A stretch of 24,178 nt of DNA. It comes from JAAYKS01 sp964479435. Lineage in GTDB: Bacteria > Bacillota > Clostridia > Saccharofermentanales > UBA5734. Where the stretch lies: positions 1 through 24,178 of the forward strand of contig CAYZME010000026.1 of NCBI GenBank assembly GCA_964479435.1, given 5' to 3'. Positions 6,840 through 14,817 of the stretch are shown here, piece by piece. A model generated the notes under the pieces. It ran no database searches and was not told the DNA's origin. It worked only from the letters and a program-made list of their open reading frames with translations. The position numbers and the translations under genes were made by a program. Every line of letters starts with the position of its first letter. Position 1 is the first letter of the stretch.

Positions 6840-8030
6840 GTGACAAAAACAATCAAACGACGCCCATTCGGCCGCACCGGCCTGATGGTCACCGAAATCG
6901 GTTTTGGCGCCATGAATCTGCGCATGCTGGAAAACCATGACCAGGCGCGCGCGCTGGTTCACCATGTGCTCGACCAGGGCATCAACCTGATCGACACAGC
7001 GCGGGCTTACAAAGGCGAAGTCGCGCCGGGTGTGATCCTGGAAAGCGAACAGGTCGTCGGCGAGGTGCTGCGCGCTCGGCCGGCGCCCGCCGAGCCGCTG
7101 GTGATCGTCACCAAGGGGCACGCCTACACGATCGACGACTTTGAGCGCGATTTGGCCACCAGTCTCAAGACACTGGGTGTCACCGGCACCGGGGACGCGA
7201 TGCGCATCGGCCAGACACCGATCCGGCTGGTTTACCTGGTTCACGGGATCAGCACGGAACGCTGGCAACAGGCGACCGCGTCCGGCGTGCTGGAACGACT
7301 GCAGCAGGCCAAAAAAGACGGGGTGGTACACTTTCTGGGCTTTTCCAGCCACTACCCCTTTGCTAAAGAGATCAAAGAAGCGATCGACACCGGGATCTTC
7401 GATGTGACCGAGTTGCCGTACAACGTCTTCAACCGCGTGCTGGGCGAAGACGGCGAGCTCGATCTGCTGCGCTATGCCCATGAGCGCGGGCTGGGTGTGA
7501 TCAACATGAAAGCGTTTGACGGCAACGGCATGGTGCCGATCTGGCAGAACATCCGCGACCTGGTGTCGTTCGATTACCCGGCGATGCTGCGCTTTTGCCT
7601 GTCCAACCCCTATATCTCGACCATCGACGTCGGCGCGCGGTACACCGCGGAGATCGACCTGGATGTGGCGACGGCCCTGCGCCCGGACCCGCTGACCCCC
7701 GACGAGCGGCAAGCACTCAAGACGGAGGCCGGCCAGATCGCCGGCCAGATGCATCACATCTGCCGCTCGTGCATGCACTGCACGGAGAAGTTCGCCTGCC
7801 CGGAGGGCGTGGATTTCGCGCACATCCTCTCGGCGTTCGCCCGCTACACGGTACTCGACCGCCTGGGCAAGGACACGTCGGGATACGCGGCCCAATACGC
7901 GGCCTTTGAAGTGGACGCCGAGGCCTGTGTCGAGTGCGGCGCCTGTCTGCCCTGGTGCGAATACCGCATCGATATCCCCGGTTTGCTCAAGCAGGCGCAT
8001 GCCGCCGCGCACACGTCGGCCCGCGGATGA
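6840..8030 (+). CDS. aldo/keto reductase with C-terminal 4Fe-4S-type cysteine clusters
   Basis: The 396-residue product starts at GTG 6840, supported by AGGAGG at 6827-6832. An aldo/keto reductase TIM barrel (about 1-300) holds the catalytic tetrad Asp52, Tyr57, Lys92 and His135 and would use NAD(P)H on a carbonyl substrate that I cannot identify. The C-terminal part has two cysteine clusters, CRSCMHC...C and CVECGACLPWC, the second a normal CxxCxxCxxxC ferredoxin pattern. The first is less regular (C-x2-C-x2-C-x6-C). Such fused reductases are common in anaerobes and suggest electron exchange with a ferredoxin-like pool. It is the last gene before a strong terminator hairpin. Confidence 0.92.
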   Translation: MTKTIKRRPFGRTGLMVTEIGFGAMNLRMLENHDQARALVHHVLDQGINLIDTARAYKGEVAPGVILESEQVVGEVLRARPAPAEPLVIVTKGHAYTIDDFERDLATSLKTLGVTGTGDAMRIGQTPIRLVYLVHGISTERWQQATASGVLERLQQAKKDGVVHFLGFSSHYPFAKEIKEAIDTGIFDVTELPYNVFNRVLGEDGELDLLRYAHERGLGVINMKAFDGNGMVPIWQNIRDLVSFDYPAMLRFCLSNPYISTIDVGARYTAEIDLDVATALRPDPLTPDERQALKTEAGQIAGQMHHICRSCMHCTEKFACPEGVDFAHILSAFARYTVLDRLGKDTSGYAAQYAAFEVDAEACVECGACLPWCEYRIDIPGLLKQAHAAAHTSARG

Positions 8031-8085
8031 GGGCCGTACGATTCACTTAATCGGGCGGGTCCGGACTTTTGCCCACGTGACAAAG

Positions 8086-8120
8086 GGACCGCAAGCATCG
8101 CGGCTTGCGGTCCTTCCTGT
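8086..8120. terminator. bidirectional intrinsic terminator between convergent genes
   Basis: GGACCGCAAGC (8086-8096) and GCTTGCGGTCC (8103-8113) make a perfect 11-bp stem with loop ATCGCG. T-rich sequence follows on the plus strand (TTCCTGTTT). Its position between the convergent reductase and CAP-protein genes fits termination from both sides; the minus-strand tail is weaker. Confidence 0.8.
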
Positions 8121-8147
8121 TTGATGGACGACCCGCAGCGACCCGGG

Positions 8148-9023
8148 TCAGCCGCCAGGCGGTGTGTAGAACAGCTGGACGATGTAGTGGCGGTATTGGG
8201 ATCCCTCGAGATAGCGGTAACCGACCGCCAGATGGGTAAAGTCGGGGTTGAGGATGTTTTTGCGGTGGCCTTCCGAGTTCATCCAGCCTTCGACCGTCGC
8301 TTCGGGGCTGCGGTAACCGGCGGCGATGTTTTCGCCGGCCCGGCGATAAGCCACGCCGGCTTCGGTGAGCGCCGTGTGCCACGGCTGGGAGTCGGCGGAG
8401 TCGCATTGGTTGGCATCCGGCCGGTTGTGTGAAAACAAGACGATGATCTCGCGGGCGCGCACATCGGCGGCGCACAGTGCCGCGGCGCTGCCGGCCTGCA
8501 GTGGCGCCAGCCCGTGCGCGGCGCGCTCCGCGTTGGTCTGCTGTAAAACCGCCTGGATCCACGCCGGGTCGGTCTGCGGCCCAGCGGTCGTCGCCGCCGT
8601 CGTGGGCGCGGGGGTGGCCGAGGGGCGCGGGGTCGGGGTGGGCGGCGGCGCGGTGGGCACGGGGGTCGGCGTGGCGGTGGGCGCGGGGGTCGGCGTGGCG
8701 GTGGGCACGGGCGTCGGTGTGGCGGTCGGTACGGGCGTCGGTGTGGCGGTGGGCGCGGGGGTCGGCGCGGGCGTCGGTGTGGCGGTCGGCGCGGGCGTGG
8801 GCGTGGGCTGTGCCCGGGTGGTCGTCGCGGCTGACGTCGGCGGGGTCTGCCGGGCGACGATGGCGCGCGGTTGGCTCGCGGCCCCGGTCGAACCGGGTTG
8901 CGTGTCAGCGGCGGTCGGCGAAAACAGGAGCGGCCCGCACGCACTGGCGCCGAGGACGACAAAGAATCCGACGAAAAACGTCAGAATGCGCGCGCCGAAT
9001 TGCTTGGTTAGCCTACATTTCAT
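8148..9023 (-). CDS. secreted CAP (SCP/PR1-like) domain protein with Thr/Pro repeat linker
   Basis: The 291-residue product has a basic N-terminus and hydrophobic segment (about 12-26) ending in ASAC at Cys29. That could be a lipobox, although Ala at -3 is unusual, or a signal-peptidase I site. Residues 71-143 are a low-complexity linker of TPTP(A/V)PTA units, typical of an extended wall-spanning stalk. The CAP domain fills 155-291, with SHNRPD (198-203), GENIAAG (230-236) and WMNSEGHRKNIL (247-258), including the conserved His199, Glu231 and His253. Cys184 and Cys207 could form a disulfide. Bacterial CAP proteins are extracellular and mostly of unknown role. It is a single-gene unit converging on the reductase. 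Confidence 0.92.
   Translation of the reverse strand: MKCRLTKQFGARILTFFVGFFVVLGASACGPLLFSPTAADTQPGSTGAASQPRAIVARQTPPTSAATTTRAQPTPTPAPTATPTPAPTPAPTATPTPVPTATPTPVPTATPTPAPTATPTPVPTAPPPTPTPRPSATPAPTTAATTAGPQTDPAWIQAVLQQTNAERAAHGLAPLQAGSAAALCAADVRAREIIVLFSHNRPDANQCDSADSQPWHTALTEAGVAYRRAGENIAAGYRSPEATVEGWMNSEGHRKNILNPDFTHLAVGYRYLEGSQYRHYIVQLFYTPPGG
8651..8806 (-). repeat. 24-bp tandem repeat encoding the Thr/Pro linker
   Basis: Five full 24-bp units run from 8651 to 8770 (consensus CGGTGGGCRCGGGSGTCGGYGTGG). A 12-bp half unit (8771-8782) and one more full, more diverged unit (8783-8806) follow. Each full unit encodes eight residues of the TPTP(A/V)PTA type. The unit length keeps the frame, so slippage changes only stalk length. 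Confidence 0.88.
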
Positions 9024-9099
9024 TTGTTAACTCACTGCGTGGTTCTTATGTGATCTTCATGCTATTTTGCCATATCGGCGGCCTGTGCGGTCGGGTTGC

Positions 9100-9117
9100 G
9101 TGCCCGCGGCCGGGCAC
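9100..9117 (-). terminator. stem-loop after the LicD gene, possible end of the polysaccharide operon
   Basis: GTGCCCG and CGGGCAC form a perfect 7-bp stem with loop CGGC, 20 bases past the LicD stop in the minus direction. There is no T tract after it, so termination would have to be factor-dependent or the hairpin acts as a 3' stabiliser. The rest of the 113-bp gap (9024-9136) should hold the CAP-gene promoter, but I see no clear -35/-10 pair. Confidence 0.35.
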
Positions 9118-9136
9118 ACGGGGGTACACAAGGCGG

Positions 9137-9949
9137 TCAGGGGTGGTATTCGCGATCGAAGGACAGGTGCCACGGCGCGTGCTGGGATCCGCGCGCGTGT
9201 TCCGGCGGCGGGGTGCGCCAGTCGCCGTACATGACCGTGAGATAGGTGTCGGCGTCGTCGGGGACGGGCAGCGACAGCGGCCCGAAAGGGACCCGGCGGC
9301 CCCGGCCGTATACGGCGCGCGGCAGCAGTTCGCGGCGGTAGGCGTATTCCGAGGCGGCGCACAGACACAGGCCGGTCTGCCGGGAGTCGTAACGCCGGCA
9401 GCAGCGCTCATACAGGCGCTGCCAACGCGGGCGCGGGAGAAAACGGTAGAGCAGCGCGTACAGCGCCCGCTCGGCCCGGCGCGGCAGGATATGCCCGATC
9501 GCGATCCGCTTGAGGAACAGCAGGCGGACGCTCTGCCAGAACCGCAGCAGCGGCTGGCGCGGCGCGCCGTCGACCGGAAAGAGATCGATATAAATGCCGT
9601 GGTGCATGGGGATGTCGCGCAAGGCTTCCTGCACAAAGGCCGTGTTGTTTTTGCGGATTTTGGCAAAGGGGTACATGAAGGCGGGGTCGGTGGCGGCCGA
9701 TTGGAAAAAATAGCCGGGCGGCAGGGCTTGGGGCAGCAGCGCCGACAAACGGTCGTAGTCCTCGCGGTGGAGGTACACATCGATGTCGTCGTCCCAGGGG
9801 ATCATGCCGCGGTGGCGCATGGCGCCCAGGCAGGACCCGGCGGCCAGGTAATAGCGGATGTCGTGAGCCGCGCAGATGTCGTCCAGGAGGGCGAGCATCT
9901 CCATCTCGGTCTGCTGCAGCCGTTGCAGGTCGGCGGGTGTCCAGTCCAT
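9137..9949 (-). CDS. LicD family phosphotransferase
   Basis: The 270-residue product has the LicD signature: AAGSCLGAMRHRGMIPWDDDIDV (36-58), with the nucleotidyltransferase-like Gly-Ser and the acidic cluster Asp53, Asp54, Asp55, Asp57. LicD enzymes transfer phosphocholine or other phospho-substituents onto cell-surface glycans such as teichoic acids and capsules. The substrate is unknown here, and no choline uptake or activation genes are in view. I chose ATG 9949; the frame is open further upstream, but that part lies inside the preceding glycosyltransferase gene in another frame. It is the last gene of the minus-strand operon, 16 bp after the glycosyltransferase stop, and so may decorate the polymer assembled by the operon. 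Confidence 0.93.
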   Translation of the reverse strand: MDWTPADLQRLQQTEMEMLALLDDICAAHDIRYYLAAGSCLGAMRHRGMIPWDDDIDVYLHREDYDRLSALLPQALPPGYFFQSAATDPAFMYPFAKIRKNNTAFVQEALRDIPMHHGIYIDLFPVDGAPRQPLLRFWQSVRLLFLKRIAIGHILPRRAERALYALLYRFLPRPRWQRLYERCCRRYDSRQTGLCLCAASEYAYRRELLPRAVYGRGRRVPFGPLSLPVPDDADTYLTVMYGDWRTPPPEHARGSQHAPWHLSFDREYHP

Positions 9950-9965
9950 TTTGTCGTTCTCCTGT

Positions 9966-11225
9966 TTAGCGGTCGCCGGCCGGATGGAGCAAGATGTGCT
10001 CCAGCTGGTCCATCCGGGCGGTTTTGGCAAAGGCTTGTTCGAAATACGCGCGACCGCGCCGCGCCATCGTGGCGCGCGCGGACGCCGGCAGGGCCGCCAG
10101 GGCCACCACCGCCGCGGCCAGCGCCGGCGCGTTACCGGCCGGCGCGACCAGGCCGGCTTGTGCTTCGTGGACCAGATCGGCGGCGGCGCCGTCGGCGGCG
10201 CAGAGGATGGGCACGCCGCTGGCCAGATAGGTCTGGAGCTTGGTCGGCAGGTACAGGGAAAAAACCGGATCGGGCGCCAGCGTGAGTAAGGCGGCGCCGG
10301 CTTGAGCGAGAAAGAGCGGGATCTGCCCGCTGGGGACCCGGCCGCAAAACACGACACGCGCGGCCACGGACGGGCCCGCTTCATCCACGCGCGCGGCCAA
10401 CGCGGCGCGGGCGCGCCCGTCCCCGACCAGGAAAAAGACCGCGTCGAGCGAGGGCGGGAGCAAGCGGGCGGCCGCGATCAGCACGTCCAGTCCCTGCGCG
10501 GCGCCGATGTTGCCGGTAAACACCACGGGGAAATGGCAGGCGGCCATCCGCGCCAACGCCGGGTGGCGTTCGGCGGCGTCGTCCGGCTCCACCTCTCCCC
10601 GCTCGTGTGGCACATAGTGGTCTTCGGCGTATTGCGGCCAGTAGACGACGCGATCCGGCGGCATCCCGCGCGCCTGTACCCGCCCGGCAAAGGAGCGGGA
10701 CGGAACCAGGACGCGGTCGCAATGCCGGTAGATCCAGGCCGCCAGGCGGCCGATCGCGGCCAGCAGGCGCGGGCTGCGGACCCCGTTGACGGCGGCGACG
10801 TTCTCCGGCCACAGGTCGGTCAAATACAAGGTCAGCGGCACGCGCGCACGCCGGGCTACCGCGACCGCCGGCACCGCCATCGTCAGCGGCGACACTTCAT
10901 AACAAAAGACGGCGTCAAACCCCTGGCGGGCCAACCGGAAATGCCGCAGCCAGGCCGAAACCATAAAGGAGAGATAATTGGCGATCAGGCCGGCTTTGCC
11001 GCCCCGTCCGCGAGGGATCAGCCAGGAGCGGATGACACGGACCCCGTCCAGGGTCTCGCGGCGGCGGCGTGTCAGCGAGTACCCGCGGTAATAGCGGCCA
11101 TCCGGGTAATTGGGGATGCCGCACAAAACCGTGACCGCGTGGCCGCGCGCGACCAGATCGCGGCAGACGTCGGCGACGCGAAAGGGCTCGGGCGCGTAAT
11201 ATTGGGAAACCACGAGGATGTTCAA
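9966..11225 (-). CDS. WbuB-like glycosyltransferase (GT4 family)
   Basis: The 419-residue protein has a GT-B layout. Its N-terminus (MNILVVSQYYAPEP, then GHAVTVLCGIPNYPDG and RGY) matches the WbuB-type group that transfers L-FucNAc or L-QuiNAc residues in O-antigen synthesis. The C-terminal donor domain has FFLVGDGR and the PTKLQTYLASGVPIL segment; the usual Glu in this segment is Thr. The start is TTG 11225, overlapping the upstream MurJ stop as TTGA and preceded by AAAGGAGG. The donor is plausibly the L-sugar made by the trio in the same operon; this is inference. It works on the cytoplasmic face on a lipid-linked acceptor. Confidence 0.88.
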   Translation of the reverse strand: MNILVVSQYYAPEPFRVADVCRDLVARGHAVTVLCGIPNYPDGRYYRGYSLTRRRRETLDGVRVIRSWLIPRGRGGKAGLIANYLSFMVSAWLRHFRLARQGFDAVFCYEVSPLTMAVPAVAVARRARVPLTLYLTDLWPENVAAVNGVRSPRLLAAIGRLAAWIYRHCDRVLVPSRSFAGRVQARGMPPDRVVYWPQYAEDHYVPHERGEVEPDDAAERHPALARMAACHFPVVFTGNIGAAQGLDVLIAAARLLPPSLDAVFFLVGDGRARAALAARVDEAGPSVAARVVFCGRVPSGQIPLFLAQAGAALLTLAPDPVFSLYLPTKLQTYLASGVPILCAADGAAADLVHEAQAGLVAPAGNAPALAAAVVALAALPASARATMARRGRAYFEQAFAKTARMDQLEHILLHPAGDR

Positions 11226-12778
11226 CGCGCGCCTCCTTTGCGGAACATGGCCGCGGTTTCACGCGCCAGCCAGCGGGCGCTGTCGACGCGCAGCAGCAGC
11301 ACGGAGAAAATGTATAAGACCAGCGGCACGAGCCCGGCGGCCAACACCCGCGCCACCACGCCGCGGTCCGCGGCCAACCGCAATCCCAGATAGGCAACCA
11401 CGCCGCTCAGGGCCGTCGCCAGCGCGATGCGCGCGAATTGGCCGATCGCGGCCCCCAGCATCAGCGGGCCGATCTTGCGGCGCAAAATGACAACCAGTAC
11501 GGCGCCCGACGCCAGCAGCGTCAGCGTCGAGGCCAGGGCCAGGCCGGCGATGCCCAGGCGGCCGACGAGGGCGAAATTCAGCCCCATGTTGCACAGCAGC
11601 GCGCCCACCCCCACCCACATCGGCGTACGGGTGTCCTGTATGGAAAAGAAAAAGCGGCTGAAAATATCCTTGACCGCGTAACCGAGCAGCCCCGGCAAAT
11701 ACATGAGGAAAGCCGACCCGGTGAGCAGGGTGTCCCCGGCGGTAAAGCGGTCGCGCTGATACAAAATGCGGATGATGTCGCGGTGGAGGATCATCGACAG
11801 CAAGACCACCGGCAGCAGGACCAGCATCATGGCTTCCAGGCAACGGCGCTGCGTATCCAGCATGCCGGCGCGGTCGTTGGCGGCCGCGAGCCGCCCCAGC
11901 CGCGAAAACAAAATGACCGTGATCGGCAGGATCAGCAACCCGACATAAATGGCGTAGGTCTTGTAGCCAAAGACCAGCGCCGAGGCCGCGCTCTCGTCGA
12001 TCGTCGAGGTCAGGTTTTTTTGCAGCAACTGATTGATTTCGGACGAACCAGTGGCAATGACCGCCGGCAGGGCGACGATCAGGGTTTGTTTGAGCCACGG
12101 GTCGCGCGGCGCCAGGAGGGGGCGGAAGCGCAGGCGCCGCGCGGCGGCCGGCAATTGGATCGCGACTTCCAGTACCGCCGAGGCGGACGTGGCGATCGCC
12201 ACGGCCTGGGCCACCCGCACCGGGTCGGCCGAACGGGAGAGCGCCAGGGTGGGGATCAGGGCAAATGAGAGGGACATCGTCGCCACATGCGGCACGATAA
12301 ATGATTCATTGGCGTTGAGAACCGCGGTCAACAGATAGGCCGCCACCTGGAGGACGAACATCGGCGTCAACAGGCGGATCATCTGCGCGACCAGCGCTTG
12401 ACCGGCCGCGCTGTAGCCCGGCATATAGACGGCGGCGACCGCCGGCGCGAACGCGTAGAGCCCCACGCCGACCAGCAGACCGGCCAGGCCAAAGAAGGTC
12501 AGCATGGCGCTGGCATAGCGGTCGGCACCCGCGCGGCCTTCCTGAAAGCGCACGCGGCTGTAGATGGGCTGAAACGCGGTCTGTAAAAAACAGCTGAAAA
12601 GCAGGGTCAAGGTGTAGACGAGCGAAAAAGCGACACTGTAGGCCGAGTTTTCCGGGCCATTTCCCAGCCTCCCGGCCAGCAGCATTTCGCGCGCCATCCC
12701 CAGCACTTTGCTGATCACCACCACGACCAGGATCATCGAGGTGGTGCGCACAATGCCCTGCGAACGTCCGCCGCTCAC
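11222..12778 (-). CDS. murJ: MurJ/MviN-type lipid flippase
   Basis: The 518-residue protein has about 14 hydrophobic segments and the MurJ/MviN pattern: SKVLGMARE near the N-terminus (family SxxLGxxRE), ending in a short basic tail. The family flips lipid II or related undecaprenyl-linked glycans outward. Start GTG 12778 overlaps the upstream epimerase stop as GTGA, a classic coupled start; a GTG 27 bases further in is a weaker alternative. The frame is open far upstream, but that is a shadow of the epimerase gene. Its place inside a polysaccharide operon, with no Wzx in view, suggests it may flip the operon's own lipid-linked repeat unit rather than, or as well as, lipid II. Confidence 0.88.
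   Translation of the reverse strand: MSGGRSQGIVRTTSMILVVVVISKVLGMAREMLLAGRLGNGPENSAYSVAFSLVYTLTLLFSCFLQTAFQPIYSRVRFQEGRAGADRYASAMLTFFGLAGLLVGVGLYAFAPAVAAVYMPGYSAAGQALVAQMIRLLTPMFVLQVAAYLLTAVLNANESFIVPHVATMSLSFALIPTLALSRSADPVRVAQAVAIATSASAVLEVAIQLPAAARRLRFRPLLAPRDPWLKQTLIVALPAVIATGSSEINQLLQKNLTSTIDESAASALVFGYKTYAIYVGLLILPITVILFSRLGRLAAANDRAGMLDTQRRCLEAMMLVLLPVVLLSMILHRDIIRILYQRDRFTAGDTLLTGSAFLMYLPGLLGYAVKDIFSRFFFSIQDTRTPMWVGVGALLCNMGLNFALVGRLGIAGLALASTLTLLASGAVLVVILRRKIGPLMLGAAIGQFARIALATALSGVVAYLGLRLAADRGVVARVLAAGLVPLVLYIFSVLLLRVDSARWLARETAAMFRKGGAR
11230..11237 (-). promoter_or_regulatory. strong ribosome binding site for a TTG start
   Basis: The minus strand reads AAAGGAGG, 4 bases before TTG (11225-11223). 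This supports the TTG as the glycosyltransferase start, since the next candidate would cut into the conserved N-terminal beta strand. Confidence 0.7.
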
Positions 12779-13698
12779 CTGTTCGCGCCGCCGTGATGTC
12801 GTCCGATGCGGCGCAGCGCTTCGTCCAGGTCGACGCTGTGGTAAGGCGCGCCGCCCGGCGCCGCGGACAAGGCCGGGTCGTAGCGCTTGTTGCCAAACAC
12901 CTTGTTGATCACGCCCACGCGCCCGCCCGCCCAACGCAGCAACGGCTTCGCGCCCCGCAACATCCAGGTGCGGCGGCCCTTTTGCGCGCGGTAGCGGTGG
13001 ATGACATCGGACGGGTCGACCGTCGCGGCGTCTTGCGGCCAAAAAACGCCGCGGGCCCGCTGGGAGATGACGAGGCGAACAAATTCGCACAAATGGTCGA
13101 TGTAGAGCATGCTGCGGCGGGTGTCGACGGACGGAAAAACCGGACACCAGCGCGCCAGTCGCAGCAGGCGCGGAAAGTTGCCGCGGCTGCCCGGACCGTA
13201 GACCGAGGGGGAACGGAGGATGGCGATCGCGAAGTCGTCTGTCGCCAGGGCGCCGAGCCCTTGCTCGGCTTGCCATTTGCTGTTGCCGTATACATCGGCC
13301 GGCGCGGGCGCGGTCTCGGCCGTGATCGGGTGGTCGTCGCCCACCCGGTCGTCCGCCCCATAGACCAGCGAGCTGCTCATGAAGACAAATTGGCCGACCC
13401 CTTCCGCGCGGGCTTTGGCGGCGACCGCCAGCACCAGCTCGGTATTGACCCGGCGGTACAAGTCGGCCTGCGCGGGGTCGGCGGTGACATGGGCGATGCC
13501 GGCGACATGAAAGACCGCGTCGTAACCGGAAAACGCGTATGTGCGCCAGCCGTCCCCGACCATGTCGACGGTGTCGACATGGTAGCGGTCGGGCCATTGG
13601 CCGAGCCAGTCGGCAAAAGAGGTGCCGATGTAACTGCCGTCGCCGGCGACGAGCACGCGGACGCGTGGCGCGTTGTCTGTCGCGCCGTCACGTGTCAA
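12775..13698 (-). CDS. NAD-dependent sugar epimerase/dehydratase (extended SDR)
   Basis: The 307-residue product is an extended short-chain dehydrogenase acting on a nucleotide sugar. It has the NAD motif GDGSYIG (19-25), FHVAGIAH (63-70), the serine strand SSSLVYG (108-114) and the catalytic Tyr137-x3-Lys141. Similar proteins stand in Clostridia polysaccharide loci and resemble WbpV-type 4-epimerases/reductases; the exact substrate cannot be told. The start is TTG 13698, with GGGAGGG 8 bases upstream, overlapping the previous gene's stop by 11 bp. Its stop overlaps the MurJ-like gene by 4 bp. It could make a second sugar donor or a C4 epimer for the same polymer. Confidence 0.88.
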   Translation of the reverse strand: MTRDGATDNAPRVRVLVAGDGSYIGTSFADWLGQWPDRYHVDTVDMVGDGWRTYAFSGYDAVFHVAGIAHVTADPAQADLYRRVNTELVLAVAAKARAEGVGQFVFMSSSLVYGADDRVGDDHPITAETAPAPADVYGNSKWQAEQGLGALATDDFAIAILRSPSVYGPGSRGNFPRLLRLARWCPVFPSVDTRRSMLYIDHLCEFVRLVISQRARGVFWPQDAATVDPSDVIHRYRAQKGRRTWMLRGAKPLLRWAGGRVGVINKVFGNKRYDPALSAAPGGAPYHSVDLDEALRRIGRHHGGANR

Positions 13699-14725
13699 AA
13701 GTCAGTCCCTCCCGATGCCGGGCGAGCGCGGCCTGGATCTCCGGCAGGCGGCTGAGCATCGCGCGCGTCTGGTCGAGATCCATGCGGCGGGTGTTGTGAG
13801 AGTTGTACTCCCCTCCGGCACTGATGTGCTCGGATCCTTCATGAAAATATTTGCCGTAATTGAGGTCGCGGTTGTCGGCCACGACACGGTAGAAGTCGCC
13901 CATGTCTTCGGAGCGCGTGATCTCCTCGCGGGTCAACAGGGTCTCGTATAATTTTTCACCGTGGCGGGTGCCGATGCGCTGGATTTCGTTGTCGGCGCCA
14001 AACAGCGAGCGCACGGCCGTGACCAGCGTGCCGATGGTGACCGCCGGCGCTTTGTGGACAAACAGATCGCCGGGATTGCCGTTGACAAACGCGAACAGGA
14101 CCAGCTCCACGGCGTCGTCCAGCGACATCATGAAGCGCGTCATCTCAGGGTCGGTGACGGTCAGCGGGCGGCCCTGAAAGATCTGTTCGATGAACAGAGG
14201 GATGACCGACCCGCGGCTGGCCATGACATTGCCATAGCGCGTGCCGCAGATGACGGTGCCGCCGGGCGGGACGGCGCGCGCTTTGGCGCTCATCACCTTT
14301 TCCATCATCGCCTTGGAAATCCCCATGGCGTTGATCGGATAGACGGCTTTGTCGGTGGAGAGACAGATCACACGTTGGACGCCGGCGGCGATGGCGGCCG
14401 ACAACACATTTTCGGTGCCGATGACGTTGGTGCGCACGGCCTCCATCGGAAAAAATTCGCAAGAGGGCACCTGTTTGAGCGCGGCGGCGTGAAACACATA
14501 ATCCACACCCACCATCGCGCCGTTGATGCTGCCCGGATCGCGCACGTCGCCGATGTAAAATTTAATCTTGTCGTTGGCGTAGCGGCGGCGCATGTCGTCC
14601 TGCTTTTTTTCATCGCGGGAAAAAATGCGGATTTCCGCGATGCCCGCGTCGATGAAGCGGTGCAGCACCGCATTGCCAAACGATCCGGTACCGCCGGTGA
14701 TCAACAGAGTTTTACCGGTAAACAT
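13688..14725 (-). CDS. CapE/FnlA/WbjB-type UDP-GlcNAc 4,6-dehydratase/5-epimerase
   Basis: The 345-residue SDR has GGTGSFG (11-17), ALKQVPSCE (82-90), STDK (123-126) and MGISK (134-138). The Met in place of the usual catalytic Tyr before GxSK is typical of the CapE/FnlA/WbjB group rather than PseB or FlaA1. Such enzymes remove water across C4-C6 of UDP-GlcNAc and invert C5, giving the L-arabino 4-keto-6-deoxy intermediate. The start is ATG 14725, with GGGAGGG 4 bases upstream; a longer frame upstream lacks homology. It is the first step of the L-sugar route; the reductase and 2-epimerase are the first two genes of the operon. An internal promoter candidate lies just upstream. Confidence 0.93.
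   Translation of the reverse strand: MFTGKTLLITGGTGSFGNAVLHRFIDAGIAEIRIFSRDEKKQDDMRRRYANDKIKFYIGDVRDPGSINGAMVGVDYVFHAAALKQVPSCEFFPMEAVRTNVIGTENVLSAAIAAGVQRVICLSTDKAVYPINAMGISKAMMEKVMSAKARAVPPGGTVICGTRYGNVMASRGSVIPLFIEQIFQGRPLTVTDPEMTRFMMSLDDAVELVLFAFVNGNPGDLFVHKAPAVTIGTLVTAVRSLFGADNEIQRIGTRHGEKLYETLLTREEITRSEDMGDFYRVVADNRDLNYGKYFHEGSEHISAGGEYNSHNTRRMDLDQTRAMLSRLPEIQAALARHREGLTFDT
13707..13713 (-). promoter_or_regulatory. ribosome binding site for the epimerase TTG start
   Basis: GGGAGGG on the minus strand lies 8 bases before TTG 13698-13696, within the 3' end of the preceding gene. No ATG or GTG occurs before the NAD motif at a better spacing, so this decides the start. Confidence 0.65.
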
Positions 14726-14789
14726 GGGTCCCTCCCACTGACACGCCGCCACGACAGACGATGCGCGCGGCGACGTCAAAACTAGCGTT

Positions 14790-14817
14790 ATTATACCGTA
14801 TTCTGTAAGTCAGCCAA
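14790..14817 (-). promoter_or_regulatory. internal sigma-70-type promoter candidate before the CapE-like gene
   Basis: On the minus strand TTGGCT (14817-14812) is followed after 16 bases by a perfect TATAAT (14795-14790), which overlaps the stop of the GT4 gene. A transcript would start near 14783, giving a leader of about 58 bases before ATG 14725. It could drive the last five genes apart from the first three. Confidence 0.6.

Noticed and set aside
8477..10285. 602-codon plus-strand open frame across the CAP and LicD genes
   Set aside because: It is antisense to two well-supported genes and has the low-complexity Arg/Ala/Trp composition of GC-rich shadow frames.
9950..10384. Upstream extension of the LicD frame
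   Set aside because: It lies wholly inside the WbuB-like gene in a different frame and is Pro/Arg-rich. The LicD domain begins right after ATG 9949.
11222..13597. A 791-codon open frame that would fuse a long N-terminal part to the MurJ-like protein
   Set aside because: The first 270 or so codons run in another frame through the epimerase gene and give an Arg/Gly/Pro-rich, non-homologous peptide. The coupled GTG at 12778 is the natural start.
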